Positions 18,906-28,521 of a stretch of 64,000 bases of DNA are shown here, piece after piece; the first letter of the stretch is position 1, and each line of letters starts with the position of its first letter. This stretch comes from Geobacter argillaceus (lineage in GTDB: Bacteria; Desulfobacterota; Desulfuromonadia; Geobacterales; DSM-12255), in assembly GCF_007830735.1 (NCBI RefSeq), contig NZ_VLLN01000007.1, forward strand, positions 1-64,000, written 5' to 3'. The notes below the pieces were generated by a model. It did not search any database, was not told where the DNA came from, and saw nothing but the letters and a program-made list of their open reading frames with translations. A program made the position numbers and the translations under genes.

Positions 18906-19277
18906 ATGTTCCGACTGAAGATACTTACCTCGTTTGCCGCTGCCCATTGCCTTATTAATTATCAAGGAGACTGCGAGAACCTGCACGGGCATAACTGGCG
19001 TGTCGAGGTGACGGTTCGTGCCGGTGGGCTCGATGAAGCCGGACTCGGCATTGACTTCAAGATCCTCAAGGCGGAAACCAACCAGCTTCTGAAGACGCTG
19101 GACCATAAATATCTCAATGAACTGCCCCCCTTCAGCGGGCTTTCGCCGTCGTCGGAGAATATCTCACGTTTTCTCTTCAGGGAACTCTCGAGCAAGCTGA
19201 ACACCGATAACATCAAGGTGGAAACTATCACGGTCTGGGAGTCCGACTTTGCCTGCGCAAGTTACAGCGAGGAATAG
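18906..19277 (+). CDS. queD: 6-carboxy-5,6,7,8-tetrahydropterin synthase
   Basis: 123 residues of the PTPS/QueD family. It converts dihydroneopterin triphosphate to 6-carboxytetrahydropterin, an early step to queuosine and other 7-deazaguanines. Zinc ligands His14, His27 and His29 and the catalytic Cys23 are present in the CxxxHGH motif (CENLHGH), with the LDHKYL block at 65-70 and the late Glu in TVWESD. Its 3' end overlaps queE by 29 bases, a sign of translational coupling and shared pathway. Confidence 0.93.
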   Translation: MFRLKILTSFAAAHCLINYQGDCENLHGHNWRVEVTVRAGGLDEAGLGIDFKILKAETNQLLKTLDHKYLNELPPFSGLSPSSENISRFLFRELSSKLNTDNIKVETITVWESDFACASYSEE

Positions 19278-20025
19278 CGAAATCACTCTCCCCGTCGTAG
19301 AGCTCTTTTCCTCTATTCAGGGGGAAGGGATGCTGGTCGGTCTGCGCCAGGTTTTTCTCCGTCTATGGGGCTGCAATATTGCCTGTGCCTATTGCGACAC
19401 TTGCCATGAGGAGCTTCCGGAACGTTGTCTGCTGGAAAACAGTCCGGGACGTCGCGATTTCGTCGATGTTGCCAACCCTGTTCCCTTCGAGCGTATTCTG
19501 ACACATTTGGAGCGCTGGAACCGGGGGTGGCCCGACATTCACCACTCCCTCAGTCTGACCGGCGGCGAGCCGCTCATGCATCCGGAGACTCTCCGGGTAA
19601 TCCTTCCCGATCTCATCACCTGTTTGCCCGTCTATCTGGAGACCAACGGTCTATTGCCCCAAGCCCTGGAGCTGGTAATTGACAATGTCTCCATGATCGG
19701 TATGGATATCAAGCTTCCTTCTGCCACTGGTTGTGAAATCCGGTGGGAAACACATCTCGATTTTTTGCGGATTGGCAGTCGTAAGGATATCTTTGTCAAG
19801 GTGGTGGTCACTGACACTACGGAAGAGTGGGAACTGCAGCGGGCCTGCACCATTGTTGCCCAGGTCCGGAAAGATATCCCCTTTATCATTCAGCCGGTTA
19901 CCAGCAGTGGGGGCGTCGTTGCCGTTTCTCCTCTGAAACTGTTGGAGTTTCAGGAACTGGCCTCACAGACCCTTTCCGGCGTACGGGTTATCCCTCAAAC
20001 ACATAGATTTATGGGGCAGTTGTAG
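19249..20025 (+). CDS. queE: 7-carboxy-7-deazaguanine synthase (radical SAM)
   Basis: 258 residues. It is a radical-SAM enzyme that rearranges carboxytetrahydropterin to CDG in the queuosine pathway. The cluster motif CNIACAYC (Cys42, Cys46, Cys49) and the SAM-contact GGEP near 104 are intact; QGEG near 24-27 is also family-typical. The start must be the TTG at 19249: it is the only recognised start codon before the conserved VVELFSSIQGEG segment and has GGGAG 7 bases upstream, inside queD. Later pathway genes (queC, queF) are not in this window. Confidence 0.92.
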   Translation: MPAQVTARNSEITLPVVELFSSIQGEGMLVGLRQVFLRLWGCNIACAYCDTCHEELPERCLLENSPGRRDFVDVANPVPFERILTHLERWNRGWPDIHHSLSLTGGEPLMHPETLRVILPDLITCLPVYLETNGLLPQALELVIDNVSMIGMDIKLPSATGCEIRWETHLDFLRIGSRKDIFVKVVVTDTTEEWELQRACTIVAQVRKDIPFIIQPVTSSGGVVAVSPLKLLEFQELASQTLSGVRVIPQTHRFMGQL

Positions 20026-20045
20026 CCGCTACATGGTGGGTATTT

Positions 20046-20087
20046 AAACGTAAAATGGCCGATCTTCTGATCGGCCATTTTACGTTT
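20046..20087 (+). terminator. Strong terminator of queD-queE
   Basis: A perfect 19-base inverted repeat (20046-20064 and 20069-20087) with a 4-base loop, 21 bases after the queE stop. The 3' arm ends in T-rich sequence. It is symmetrical, so it may also act on the opposite strand. Confidence 0.85.
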
Positions 20088-20232
20088 GTAAGGCTTGAAT
20101 CGTGGCTACTTCTTCCCGAAAGCGACCAGCAATCCGGACTGTGTCTTCTCACTGGGCACAGTTCATTATTCTTGCAAAATACCCGGTGATGGATAATACT
20201 GCGTCACCCTTGCTTTCAGGGGAATGTTTTCC

Positions 20233-20260
20233 TTGACAATCGGACTGTCATGACTATACT
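20233..20260 (+). promoter_or_regulatory. Sigma-70 promoter of the rpmF-fab operon
   Basis: TTGACA (20233-20238) and TATACT (20255-20260) with a 16-base spacer, 32 bases before the GTG of the YceD-like gene. It is the best consensus match in the window. Confidence 0.75.
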
Positions 20261-20291
20261 GCAAAACTTTGACATGGAGCCATAAACAGTC

Positions 20292-20837
20292 GTGAAAGTT
20301 CGTGTTGCCGACATAAGGGACGAGGGGCGGGATCTTGCTGCGGACGAGGCTGTTGCAGGGTATCAGGACCTGCTGGCCCTTCAGGATGGCGGAGAAGCCG
20401 AATTCCTGGCTCCCCTGGCGATTCGCCTGCATGTTGTCAGGGAGTATGACCATATCCGGGTCAAAGGCACGGTACAGACTGTTGTAAGGCTTAACTGCTC
20501 GCGCTGTCTCTCGGATTTTACCCGTGATATCGTGTCAGGTTTTACCATTTTTTATTCCCCGGCCGGGGACATTCCCATGGATGAGGAAGTGGAACTGGCA
20601 GAGGAGGATCTCGTATCGGTCACCTATGTTGGTGACGAGATCGATTTCACCCACGAGATTGCTGAGCAGGTCATCATGGAGCTCCCCTACAAGCCCCTTT
20701 GTCAGGCTGAATGCCAGGGGCTCTGCGCTACCTGCGGTGCCGATCTGAATACCAACCCGTGCACCTGCCCTCCGGCAGGCGCCGGTTTTGCCTTCAGCAC
20801 TTTGAAAAATCTTACTGTTGCACGTAAAGGAGAGTAG
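20292..20837 (+). CDS. YceD/DUF177 family protein
   Basis: 181 residues of the DUF177 (YceD) family, which almost always precedes rpmF and is linked to ribosome or 23S rRNA accumulation; the exact activity is not settled. Paired cysteines occur in LNCSRCL (about 62-67) and in a C-terminal segment ending [12 protein letters not shown], suggesting metal binding. The start is a GTG. It sits 2 bases before rpmF and about 30 bases after the best promoter in the window, so it is the first gene of the rpmF-plsX-fab transcript. Confidence 0.85.
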   Translation: MKVRVADIRDEGRDLAADEAVAGYQDLLALQDGGEAEFLAPLAIRLHVVREYDHIRVKGTVQTVVRLNCSRCLSDFTRDIVSGFTIFYSPAGDIPMDEEVELAEEDLVSVTYVGDEIDFTHEIAEQVIMELPYKPLCQAECQGLCATCGADLNTNPCTCPPAGAGFAFSTLKNLTVARKGE

Positions 20838-20839
20838 CC

Positions 20840-21022
20840 ATGGCAGTACCCAAGAAGAAAACCTCCAAGTCCCGTAAAAATCTCCGCAGAGCCCATGATT
20901 TCCTCACGCCGTCGGCGTCATCCGTATGCCCTCAGTGCAAATCGACCAAGCTTCCCCATCGTGCATGTCCGGCATGCGGCACCTACAAGGGGAAGGAAGT
21001 CATCAAGACTGAAGAACTATAA
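20840..21022 (+). CDS. rpmF: 50S ribosomal protein L32
   Basis: 60 residues, the normal L32 length, beginning [14 protein letters not shown]. Four cysteines in two CxxC pairs (CPQC and CPAC) form the zinc ribbon of the zinc-containing L32 type. A ribosome site (AAAGGAG) overlaps the end of the preceding DUF177 gene. The rpmF-plsX linkage is the standard arrangement tying ribosome production to membrane lipid synthesis. Confidence 0.97.
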   Translation: MAVPKKKTSKSRKNLRRAHDFLTPSASSVCPQCKSTKLPHRACPACGTYKGKEVIKTEEL

Positions 21023-21061
21023 GCTCTATTCCCTGTGTTGTCCGTAACGTCGCCAGATTCT

Positions 21062-22102
21062 ATGAGAATTGCCGTTGATGCCATGGGGGGCGACAATGCC
21101 CCTGCAATAGAGGTCGCGGGGGCCGTGGCGGCTGCCAGAGAGTTCTCCATCCCCATCATGCTGGTCGGGGACACGGAATCCTTGCGTGCAGAGCTTGCCA
21201 AGCACTCGGTTAAGGGGTTGGATATCACCATACATCACGCCAGTGAAGTGGTGGGTATGCACGACTCCGCTTCCGATGCCATTCGGAAGAAAAAGGACTC
21301 GTCCATTCGCGTCGCCTTTGAACAGGTGAAGCAGGGGAAGGCCGATGCGGTCGTGAGTGCCGGCAATTCAGGTGCAACCATGGCCGCAGGCATGTTTGTC
21401 CTGAAGCGCCTGAAGGGGATTGACCGGCCGGCAATTGCCCAGGTATTCCCCACCCTGCACGGCCATACCGTTGTTCTCGATGTGGGGGGCAACGTGGACT
21501 GCAAGCCGTTGCATCTGGTGCAGTTCGCCATCATGGGCGAGGTATATGCCCGCCATGTCCTCGGGATCAGCCGTCCCAGGGTCGGTCTTCTTTCCAACGG
21601 CGAAGAGGATAGCAAGGGAAACGAACTGACCAGGGAAACCAATGCCCTGTTGAAAAATATTGCCTTTGACTACTCGGGGTATGTCGAAGGGCGCGACATC
21701 TTTGCCGGTACGATAGAGGTCGTGGTGTGCGACGGCTTCGTCGGCAATATCGTGCTGAAACTCTCGGAAGGTCTGGCCGAAGCGGTTGGAACCATGCTGA
21801 AAGAAGAGATCAAGGCGAGTATTCTTTCAAAAATTGGCTACCTGCTTTCTAGATCTGCCTTCATGCGTTTCCGTAAGAAGGTCGACTATGCGGAATACGG
21901 CGGGGCGCCGCTCTTGGGGATCGATGGTGTCGGCATGATCTGTCACGGTGGATCCAACGTCAAAGCGATAAAGAACGCGATCCGTTTTGCCCATGAGTAC
22001 TGCAGCAAAGGGGTTAATGAGCGGATGGCGGAAAAACTTCGGGAAAACCTGACCGGCTCCGTGCAGCAGCGGGAGACCGGAACGGAAATGGCGGCAAGCT
22101 AG
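21062..22102 (+). CDS. plsX: Phosphate acyltransferase PlsX
   Basis: About 346 residues. PlsX makes acyl-phosphate from acyl-ACP for phospholipid synthesis. The N-terminal signature [14 protein letters not shown] and the block [12 protein letters not shown] are typical. I start at the ATG at 21062, which begins the conserved N-terminus; a GTG at 21035 would add nine residues and no strong ribosome site is seen for either. It lies between rpmF and fabH. Confidence 0.95.
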   Translation: MRIAVDAMGGDNAPAIEVAGAVAAAREFSIPIMLVGDTESLRAELAKHSVKGLDITIHHASEVVGMHDSASDAIRKKKDSSIRVAFEQVKQGKADAVVSAGNSGATMAAGMFVLKRLKGIDRPAIAQVFPTLHGHTVVLDVGGNVDCKPLHLVQFAIMGEVYARHVLGISRPRVGLLSNGEEDSKGNELTRETNALLKNIAFDYSGYVEGRDIFAGTIEVVVCDGFVGNIVLKLSEGLAEAVGTMLKEEIKASILSKIGYLLSRSAFMRFRKKVDYAEYGGAPLLGIDGVGMICHGGSNVKAIKNAIRFAHEYCSKGVNERMAEKLRENLTGSVQQRETGTEMAAS

Positions 22103-22187
22103 GAAAGGTTTCCATCCGGAAACTGCGGATGAGAAGCCTTCGGTTTCCGATTCGGAGGTCTCGAATGGAAGCAAGAAAGGTTTCGTC

Positions 22188-23192
22188 ATGCTCTGGGCAA
22201 CGATCACGGGAACCGGTTCGGCGGTCCCGGAAAAGGTTCTGACCAACTTCGATCTTGAGAAAATTGTTGATACCAGCGACGAGTGGATCATCAGTCGTAC
22301 CGGTATCAAGGAACGCCGCGTTGCCTCAGAGGGTGAATATACCTCCACCTTCGCTGTTCGTGCAGCAGAGCGGGCTCTGGCCATGGCCGGAGTTTCGCCG
22401 CAAGAGCTTGATCTGATCATCGTGGGCACGGTCACCCCCGATTATCCGTTTCCTTCAACTGCCTGCGTAGTGCAGAGCATTTTGGGAGCCAGCCGGGCAG
22501 CTGCCTTCGACCTCTCGGCAGCATGTTCCGGATTCGTGTACGGTCTCTCCGTTGCCGAAAAATTTATTCGTACCGGTGCGGCCAAAAAGGCGCTGGTGAT
22601 CGGTGCCGAGGTGCTGACCCGCATCCTTGACTGGACCGACCGCAATACCTGCGTGCTGTTCGGCGATGGCGCCGGCGCCGTTGTGATTGAGGCAGGCGCG
22701 GACGGTGCCGGCATCATGAATTCCTATATGCGTAGCGATGGCAGCTATGGCGAACTCCTGTACCAGCCGGCTCCGGGGAGTCGTAACCCTGCTACGCACG
22801 AAGTGATTGACCAGCGCAAAGTGTTCATTACCATGCAGGGGAACGACGTTTTCAAGCTCGCAGTCCGGGCCATGGAGGAATCGGCCGTTCGCTCCCTGGA
22901 GCTGAACGGTCTGAAGCCGGAGGATGTTACGCTCTTTATTCCCCACCAGGCCAACAAGCGGATCATCGATGCCACGGCCAAGCGCCTTGCATTCCCTGAA
23001 GACAAGGTATACGTCAATGTCGATCGGTTCGGGAACACATCGTCCGCTTCCATACCGATCGCCCTGGACGAGGCGAACCGTGCAGGAAAGGTGAGAAAAG
23101 GGGATCTTCTCCTGTTGGACGCCTTTGGCGGCGGGCTCACCTGGGGGGCTGTGCCGGTCCGTTGGCAGATCGATACGCCTCTAACACCCTGA
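22188..23192 (+). CDS. fabH: 3-oxoacyl-ACP synthase III
   Basis: 334 residues. FabH starts fatty-acid synthesis by condensing an acyl-CoA with malonyl-ACP. The catalytic triad is present: Cys113 (in AACSGFVYG), His253 (IPHQANKR) and Asn283 (FGNTS), with the His-Asn spacing of the E. coli enzyme. The 85-base leader after plsX contains a short imperfect inverted repeat but no T-run, so readthrough is likely. Primer preference (acetyl- or branched-CoA) is not readable from the sequence. Confidence 0.95.
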   Translation: MLWATITGTGSAVPEKVLTNFDLEKIVDTSDEWIISRTGIKERRVASEGEYTSTFAVRAAERALAMAGVSPQELDLIIVGTVTPDYPFPSTACVVQSILGASRAAAFDLSAACSGFVYGLSVAEKFIRTGAAKKALVIGAEVLTRILDWTDRNTCVLFGDGAGAVVIEAGADGAGIMNSYMRSDGSYGELLYQPAPGSRNPATHEVIDQRKVFITMQGNDVFKLAVRAMEESAVRSLELNGLKPEDVTLFIPHQANKRIIDATAKRLAFPEDKVYVNVDRFGNTSSASIPIALDEANRAGKVRKGDLLLLDAFGGGLTWGAVPVRWQIDTPLTP

Positions 23193-23224
23193 TCCCCACT
23201 CTACGAACTAAGGAGTAGCTTGCC

Positions 23225-24154
23225 ATGGCCAAACGTGCCCTGATATTTCCCGGGCAGGGATCCCAGTATGCCGGTATGGGGAAGGAGCTGGCGGAAAACT
23301 TTGCCGTTGCCCGCGATACCTTTGCCGAGGCTGACGATGCGCTCGGCTTCGCCCTCTCAAGGCTCTGTTTTGAAGGACCTGAAGAAGAACTGAAACTGAC
23401 CACCAACACCCAGCCGGCCATTCTGACAGCAAGCATTGCGGTTCTGCGGGTTGTGCAGACGGAAACCGGTCTCAGCGGTGAGTATCTGGCAGGGCACTCC
23501 CTCGGCGAATATTCTGCCCTGGTTGCCGCCGGTGCCATGGCATTTGGTGACGCAGTCCGGACGGTGAGGGCACGGGGCGCCTTCATGCAGGAGGCCGTTC
23601 CGGTTGGCGTAGGTGCCATGGCTGCCATGCTCAGCATCGAGCCGGCCGTGCTGGCCGAGATCTGTGCCGAGGCTGCTCAAGGCGAAGTGGTGAGTCCGGC
23701 CAACTTCAATTCACCGGGGCAGATCGTCATTGCCGGCCATGCCACGGCAGTGAACCGGGCCATCGAGATCGCCAAGGGGCGTGGCTACAGAAAAGCGATG
23801 CTTCTGCCGGTTAGTGCGCCGTTCCATTCGCCGCTGATGGTGCCGGCCGGCGAACGTCTTGCCGGCGTCCTGGCCGGGGTTGATGTCACCGATATGTCAG
23901 CTCCGGTGATTTCCAATGTGGAGGGCAAACCGAACAGTGACAAGGGGCGGATAAAGGAGCTCCTGGTCCGTCAGGTTAGTGCGCCGGTACTGTGGGATGC
24001 CTCTGTGCAGGAGATGGTGGCGCTTGGCGTCACCAGTGTCGTGGAGATCGGACCCGGTAAGGTGCTCAGCGGACTGGTGAAGCGGATTACCAAGGATATT
24101 GCCACGACCAACGTGGAAGATGTTGCCGGTCTGAAGGCACTGCAGGGGGGGTAA
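23225..24154 (+). CDS. fabD: Malonyl-CoA:ACP transacylase
   Basis: 309 residues. It transfers malonyl from CoA to ACP. The oxyanion motif FPGQGSQ at 8-14, the nucleophile Ser92 in GHSLGEY, and the catalytic His in SAPFHSPLM near 206 are all present. AAGGAG lies upstream of the ATG. Only 3 bases separate its stop from the fabG start, so the two are translationally linked within the fab operon. Confidence 0.95.
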   Translation: MAKRALIFPGQGSQYAGMGKELAENFAVARDTFAEADDALGFALSRLCFEGPEEELKLTTNTQPAILTASIAVLRVVQTETGLSGEYLAGHSLGEYSALVAAGAMAFGDAVRTVRARGAFMQEAVPVGVGAMAAMLSIEPAVLAEICAEAAQGEVVSPANFNSPGQIVIAGHATAVNRAIEIAKGRGYRKAMLLPVSAPFHSPLMVPAGERLAGVLAGVDVTDMSAPVISNVEGKPNSDKGRIKELLVRQVSAPVLWDASVQEMVALGVTSVVEIGPGKVLSGLVKRITKDIATTNVEDVAGLKALQGG

Positions 24155-24157
24155 GCG

Positions 24158-24898
24158 ATGCTGGTACAAGGAAAAGTTGCGTTGGTGACCGGTGCGTCGC
24201 GCGGCATAGGCAGGGCCGTAGCTCTGAGGCTGGCGGCCGAAGGGGCGTCGGTAGTGGTCACCGCAACCTCGCAGGAAGCTGCCCAGAAAACGGCTGACGA
24301 GATCATCGCTGCCGGCGGCAAGGCCCTGGCGGTCAAGGTCGATGTGACCGTCGCCGACGAGGTCGCAGCACTCATGGCCCGCACTGTGGAGACGTTCGGT
24401 CGCCTGGATGTCCTGGTCAACAACGCCGGCATAACCCGCGACGGCCTGTTGATGCGGATGAAGGAGAGCGACTGGCAGGCGGTGATTGATACCAACCTGC
24501 GGGGGACCTTTCTCTGCACCCGCGAGGCATCCAAGCTCATGACCAAGGCACGGTTTGGCAGGATCATCAACATCAGTTCCGTTGTGGGGCTCATGGGGAA
24601 CGCCGGCCAGGCGAATTACTGCGCCAGCAAGGCCGGTATCGACGGTCTGACCAGGGCTGTTGCCAAGGAACTCGCCCGGCGCAATGTTACGGTCAATTCC
24701 GTGGCCCCCGGCTTCATCGAAACCGACATGACCGAGGCCCTGCCGGAAAAGACCCGCGAAGCGCTTCACCAACAGATCCCCCTGGAACGACTGGGAAGCG
24801 TGGATGACGTCGCAAATGCCGTGCTGTTCTTCGCCTCGGATCTGTCCGGTTACATTACCGGTGAAGTGCTTTCGGTCAATGGCGGTATGTACATGTAG
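24158..24898 (+). CDS. fabG: 3-oxoacyl-ACP reductase
   Basis: 246 residues of the classical SDR family. It reduces 3-ketoacyl-ACP with NADPH. The cofactor motif GASRGIGRA (about 12-20), NNAG near 88, catalytic Ser in NISSVVG and the YCASK motif near 153 are intact, as is the C-terminal NGGMYM. The gene ends this block; 155 bases with a separate candidate promoter separate it from acpP. Confidence 0.95.
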   Translation: MLVQGKVALVTGASRGIGRAVALRLAAEGASVVVTATSQEAAQKTADEIIAAGGKALAVKVDVTVADEVAALMARTVETFGRLDVLVNNAGITRDGLLMRMKESDWQAVIDTNLRGTFLCTREASKLMTKARFGRIINISSVVGLMGNAGQANYCASKAGIDGLTRAVAKELARRNVTVNSVAPGFIETDMTEALPEKTREALHQQIPLERLGSVDDVANAVLFFASDLSGYITGEVLSVNGGMYM

Positions 24899-24958
24899 CA
24901 GTTTCCGATTTCTGGAAAGAACCGCTTCCGGACTGAAACGAGATTAGAAAAATATCTA

Positions 24959-24986
24959 TTGCAAAATACCTGTTTCATGCTATGTA
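24959..24986 (+). promoter_or_regulatory. Candidate acpP promoter
   Basis: TTGCAA (24959-24964) and TATGTA (24981-24986) with 16-base spacing, 67 bases before the acpP start. It would give acyl carrier protein extra expression independent of the upstream fab genes. Confidence 0.5.
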
Positions 24987-24991
24987 GCATG
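24976..24991. promoter_or_regulatory. Palindrome overlapping the candidate acpP -10 box
   Basis: CATGCTA and TAGCATG flank a 2-base centre, a perfect 7+2+7 palindrome covering the putative -10 hexamer. Its placement suits a repressor operator; the regulator is unknown. Confidence 0.4.
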
Positions 24992-25053
24992 GGGCGATAC
25001 AACCGCTTGAAACCTGTCATGGGTTACTACAACAAACAATGGAGGTGCGCAGC

Positions 25054-25290
25054 ATGTCAGCATCAATAGAAAAACGGATCAAGGAAATCGTTGCCGAGCA
25101 ACTCGGCGTTGACGAGGCTCAGGTTAACAACGAATCGTCGTTCATGGACGACCTCGGTGCAGATTCCCTCGATACGGTGGAACTGGTTATGGCCCTGGAA
25201 GAAGAATTCGACATCGAGATCTCCGATGAGAACGCCGAGAAGATTCAGACCGTTCAGGATGCCATCGACTATATCACCGAGCACACCTAG
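25054..25290 (+). CDS. acpP: Acyl carrier protein
   Basis: 78 residues, strongly acidic. The phosphopantetheine attachment serine is Ser38 in [11 protein letters not shown] start at the ATG at 25054, preceded by GGAGGTG at ideal distance; the upstream ATG at 25039 lies within the ribosome site. It carries growing acyl chains for FabF, FabG and other enzymes. A candidate promoter and palindrome precede it, and fabF follows 75 bases later. Confidence 0.97.
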   Translation: MSASIEKRIKEIVAEQLGVDEAQVNNESSFMDDLGADSLDTVELVMALEEEFDIEISDENAEKIQTVQDAIDYITEHT

Positions 25291-25365
25291 GCTGGAAAGG
25301 GGGAAGGATAGACTTCCCCTTTTTTTTAAGATCAATACGGATACGCTGTGAGAGGAGAGCATTAG

Positions 25366-26598
25366 ATGAGAAGAGTCGTCGTGACCGGCGTTGGCGTTGT
25401 GTCGCCGCTGGGGACCGGCAATAAGGCGAACTGGGATGCCCTGGTGAACGGGCGTTCGGGAATCGGTCCGATCACCCGCTTTGATGCAAGTGATCTGCCG
25501 GTGCGGATTGCCGGTGAGGTCAAGGATTTCAATCCAGAGGCGTTTATTGACAAGAAAGAGATCAAGAAGATGGATCTCTTTATCCAGTACTCACTCGCTG
25601 CCGCTCACTTCGCCATGGAGGATTCCGGCCTGGTGATCGACGAGGCTAACGCCGAACGGGTTGGCGTCCTTGTTGGGGCCGGTCTGGGCGGATTGCCGAC
25701 GATCGAGCGGTACCACTCGGCGATGCTCGAAGGTGGCTACCGGAAGATCTCGCCGTTCTTCATCCCCATGCTCATCATCAATCTGGCTCCTGGTCACATC
25801 TCCATCAAGTACGGTGCAAAAGGGCCCAACCTTTCCTCCGTTTCCGCCTGCGCCACCGGCACCCACTCCATTGGCGATGCCTACCACATGATCAAGCGTG
25901 GCGATGCCGATGCCATGATCGCCGGCGGCACCGAATCGACCGTGACTCCGCTGGGCATCGGTGGTTTTGCCGTTATGAAGGCTCTGTCGGACCGCAACGA
26001 CGATCCGACGGCCGCTTCGCGTCCGTTTGAGAAGAACCGCGACGGGTTCGTCATGGGCGAAGGTGCCGGCATTGTGGTACTGGAGGAGTATGAATCGGCC
26101 AGGAAGCGCGGGGCACGCATCTACGCCGAAGTGGTCGGCTACGGCCTGACCGGTGACGCCTATCATCTGACTGCTCCGGCTCCGGGTGGAGAAGGGGCTG
26201 CCCGCTGCATCAAGATGGCCCTTGCCGGCGCAGGGGTCAACCCAGAGCAGGTTGACTACATCAATGCCCACGGGACTTCGACCCCGTACAACGATCTTTA
26301 TGAGACCATGGCCATCAAAACTGTGTTCGGTAACCATGCCGGCAAGTTGGCGGTTTCGTCCACCAAGTCCATGACCGGTCACCTGCTGGGTGCTGCCGGC
26401 GGGATTGAGGCGGTCTATTCGGTTCTGTCCCTGGAGCATGGGGTGCTTCCTCCCACGATCAACTATCAGGAGCCCGATCCGGAGTGCGACCTGGATTATG
26501 TCCCCAATACCGCCCGGGAGAAGCAGATCACCTACGCCATGAGCAACAACTTCGGCTTTGGCGGGACCAATGCAAGCCTCCTGTTCAAGAAGATCTAG
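25366..26598 (+). CDS. fabF: 3-oxoacyl-ACP synthase II
   Basis: 410 residues, KAS II length. It elongates acyl-ACP with malonyl-ACP. The catalytic Cys162 in SACATGTHS, the first His in [11 protein letters not shown] (about 303), and the second in [13 protein letters not shown] (about 340) are present. It follows acpP, the usual pairing, and is followed after 13 bases by rpiB. Confidence 0.96.
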   Translation: MRRVVVTGVGVVSPLGTGNKANWDALVNGRSGIGPITRFDASDLPVRIAGEVKDFNPEAFIDKKEIKKMDLFIQYSLAAAHFAMEDSGLVIDEANAERVGVLVGAGLGGLPTIERYHSAMLEGGYRKISPFFIPMLIINLAPGHISIKYGAKGPNLSSVSACATGTHSIGDAYHMIKRGDADAMIAGGTESTVTPLGIGGFAVMKALSDRNDDPTAASRPFEKNRDGFVMGEGAGIVVLEEYESARKRGARIYAEVVGYGLTGDAYHLTAPAPGGEGAARCIKMALAGAGVNPEQVDYINAHGTSTPYNDLYETMAIKTVFGNHAGKLAVSSTKSMTGHLLGAAGGIEAVYSVLSLEHGVLPPTINYQEPDPECDLDYVPNTAREKQITYAMSNNFGFGGTNASLLFKKI

Positions 26599-26611
26599 GG
26601 AGCGAGCAACG

Positions 26612-27061
26612 ATGATTCTGCTGGGGAACGACCACGGAGGCCTAGCGCTCAAGGAGGCCATCAAGGCACTCCTCACTGAGCGGGGGATTCCTTTCGAAGA
26701 CTGTGGCACGGATAGCAACAATTCCGTGGATTATCCGGATTTCGGCATCAAGGTGGCCCGCCGGGTCTCCAATAGCGACGGCGTTACCGGGATTCTTGTG
26801 TGCGGTACCGGCATCGGCATGTCCATTGTGGCCAACAAGTTCCCCCGGGTGCGTGCGGCCCTGGCTACCGATGTTTTCATGGCACGCATGGCCAAGGAGC
26901 ACAACAACGCCAATATCCTTGTTCTTGGCGGTCGGGTGCTGACTCCCGAGCTTGCCCGCGAGATGGTTGTTGCCTGGCTGGATGCCGCTTTTGAAGGCGG
27001 CCGTCACCAGGGCCGTCTCGACAAGATTGCCGCCATTGAACAGGAACTCTGTACCTGTTGA
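26612..27061 (+). CDS. rpiB: Ribose-5-phosphate isomerase B
   Basis: 149 residues. It interconverts ribose 5-phosphate and ribulose 5-phosphate. The N-terminal phosphate-site NDHGG and the catalytic cysteine block LVCGTGIGMSIVANK (about 64-78) are intact. The ATG at 26612, not the upstream frame start at 26558 inside fabF, opens the family N-terminus. A terminator follows, but the rpiB-glyA neighbourhood is a common one. Confidence 0.95.
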   Translation: MILLGNDHGGLALKEAIKALLTERGIPFEDCGTDSNNSVDYPDFGIKVARRVSNSDGVTGILVCGTGIGMSIVANKFPRVRAALATDVFMARMAKEHNNANILVLGGRVLTPELAREMVVAWLDAAFEGGRHQGRLDKIAAIEQELCTC

Positions 27062-27099
27062 GTAACCGGCCCTTAATCAGGGCAATAAGAGAGTAACGG

Positions 27100-27129
27100 A
27101 CGGGACTTTGCAGTCCCGTTTGCTTTTTT
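27100..27129 (+). terminator. Intrinsic terminator between rpiB and glyA
   Basis: ACGGGACT and AGTCCCGT form an 8-base-pair stem with a 4-base loop, followed by six T (27124-27129). It ends the fab-rpiB transcript or reduces readthrough into glyA, whose start is 32 bases further on. Confidence 0.85.
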
Positions 27130-27160
27130 ACCACGCGTATACACAAGGAGAATGACCACC

Positions 27161-28408
27161 ATGTCGATTCTTGAGACCTTTGATCCGGAAGTTGCCAACG
27201 CTATCAGGCAGGAGACTGAGCGTCAGGAGTACAACCTGGAGCTGATCGCCTCCGAGAACTTCGTTTCCGAAGCTGTCCTGGAGGCCCAGGGTTCCATATT
27301 TACCAACAAGTATGCCGAGGGGTATCCTGGCAAGCGTTACTACGGCGGCTGCCACAATGCGGACATCGTGGAGAATCTGGCCATTGAGCGGGCAAAGCAG
27401 CTGTTCGGTGCGGATCACGCCAACGTTCAGCCCCATTCAGGTTCGCAGGCCAATATGGCCGTCTACTTTGCCGCCCTGAAGCCCGGCGACACGGTCCTCG
27501 GCATGAACCTGTCCCACGGCGGGCATTTGACCCACGGCAGCCCGGTGAACTTTTCCGGCCGGTTCTTTACGATCGTTCCCTACGGCGTTAGTCCGGAGAC
27601 GCAGCGGATCGATTACGAAGAGGTGGAACGACTGGCCCTTGAACACAAGCCGAAAATGATCGTGGTCGGTGCAAGCGCGTATCCCAGGATCATCGATTTC
27701 GCAGCCTTCCGGACCATTGCCGACAAGGTCGGGGCGGTCGTGATGGTGGATATGGCCCATATTGCCGGTCTGGTTGCCACTGGACTCCATCCGAACCCGG
27801 TTCCGTATGCGGAGTTCGTCACCACGACCACCCACAAGACCTTGCGCGGTCCGCGGGGCGGCATGATCCTCTGTCGTGAGGAGTTTGCCAAGACCCTCAA
27901 CTCCCAGATCTTCCCCGGTATTCAGGGTGGCCCGTTGGTGCATGCCATTGCCGCCAAGGCGGTGGCCTTCAAAGAGGCCTTGACCCCTGAGTTCAAGAGC
28001 TATCAGGAGCAGATTGTAAAGAACGCTGCGGCACTCGCTCAGAGCCTCCAGGGCCGCGGCTTCAAGCTCGTCTCCGGCGGTACCGACAATCATCTCATGC
28101 TGCTGGACTTCAGCGGCACCGAACTGACCGGCAAGGTTGCCGAAGAGGCCCTGGACAAGGCTGGCATCACGGTCAACAAGAACACCGTGCCGTTCGAGAC
28201 CCGCTCGCCGTTCGTCACGTCCGGCATCAGGATCGGTACGCCGGCAGCCACCAGCCATGGCCTGAAGGAAGCTGAGATGGCGCAGGTAGCCGATTTCATC
28301 GCCGACATTTTGGCTGATCCGGCCAACGAAGCGAAGCTTGCCGAGATAAAGGTAAAGGTGAATGCACTCATGTCCCGGTTTCCCCTTTATGCGGATCGCT
28401 TGAAATAG
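27161..28408 (+). CDS. glyA: Serine hydroxymethyltransferase
   Basis: 415 residues, the standard GlyA size. This PLP enzyme interconverts serine and glycine and charges tetrahydrofolate with one-carbon units. The PLP lysine lies in [13 protein letters not shown] (about 226-238), and the N-terminal block [12 protein letters not shown] is typical. I prefer the ATG at 27161, ten bases after AAGGAG; the ATG at 27152 is almost inside the ribosome site. A strong terminator follows. Confidence 0.96.
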   Translation: MSILETFDPEVANAIRQETERQEYNLELIASENFVSEAVLEAQGSIFTNKYAEGYPGKRYYGGCHNADIVENLAIERAKQLFGADHANVQPHSGSQANMAVYFAALKPGDTVLGMNLSHGGHLTHGSPVNFSGRFFTIVPYGVSPETQRIDYEEVERLALEHKPKMIVVGASAYPRIIDFAAFRTIADKVGAVVMVDMAHIAGLVATGLHPNPVPYAEFVTTTTHKTLRGPRGGMILCREEFAKTLNSQIFPGIQGGPLVHAIAAKAVAFKEALTPEFKSYQEQIVKNAAALAQSLQGRGFKLVSGGTDNHLMLLDFSGTELTGKVAEEALDKAGITVNKNTVPFETRSPFVTSGIRIGTPAATSHGLKEAEMAQVADFIADILADPANEAKLAEIKVKVNALMSRFPLYADRLK

Positions 28409-28435
28409 TTTGCCGTTGCGAACAGTGATCAAAAA

Positions 28436-28468
28436 GGGCGTCCCGATCGATTCGGGGCGCCCTTTTTT
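28436..28468 (+). terminator. Intrinsic terminator of glyA
   Basis: An 11-base-pair stem (28436-28446 with 28452-28462, one G-U pair) and six T at 28463-28468, 27 bases after the glyA stop. Confidence 0.9.
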
Positions 28469-28521
28469 GTCTGAGATAAAAATCTGCTATGCGTCAACCG
28501 CAACCGGACTGCTGCGTTTTT

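Noticed and set aside
22103-22187. Riboswitch or terminator in the plsX-fabH gap
   Set aside because: Only a short imperfect inverted repeat is present, with no T-run and no known riboswitch core.
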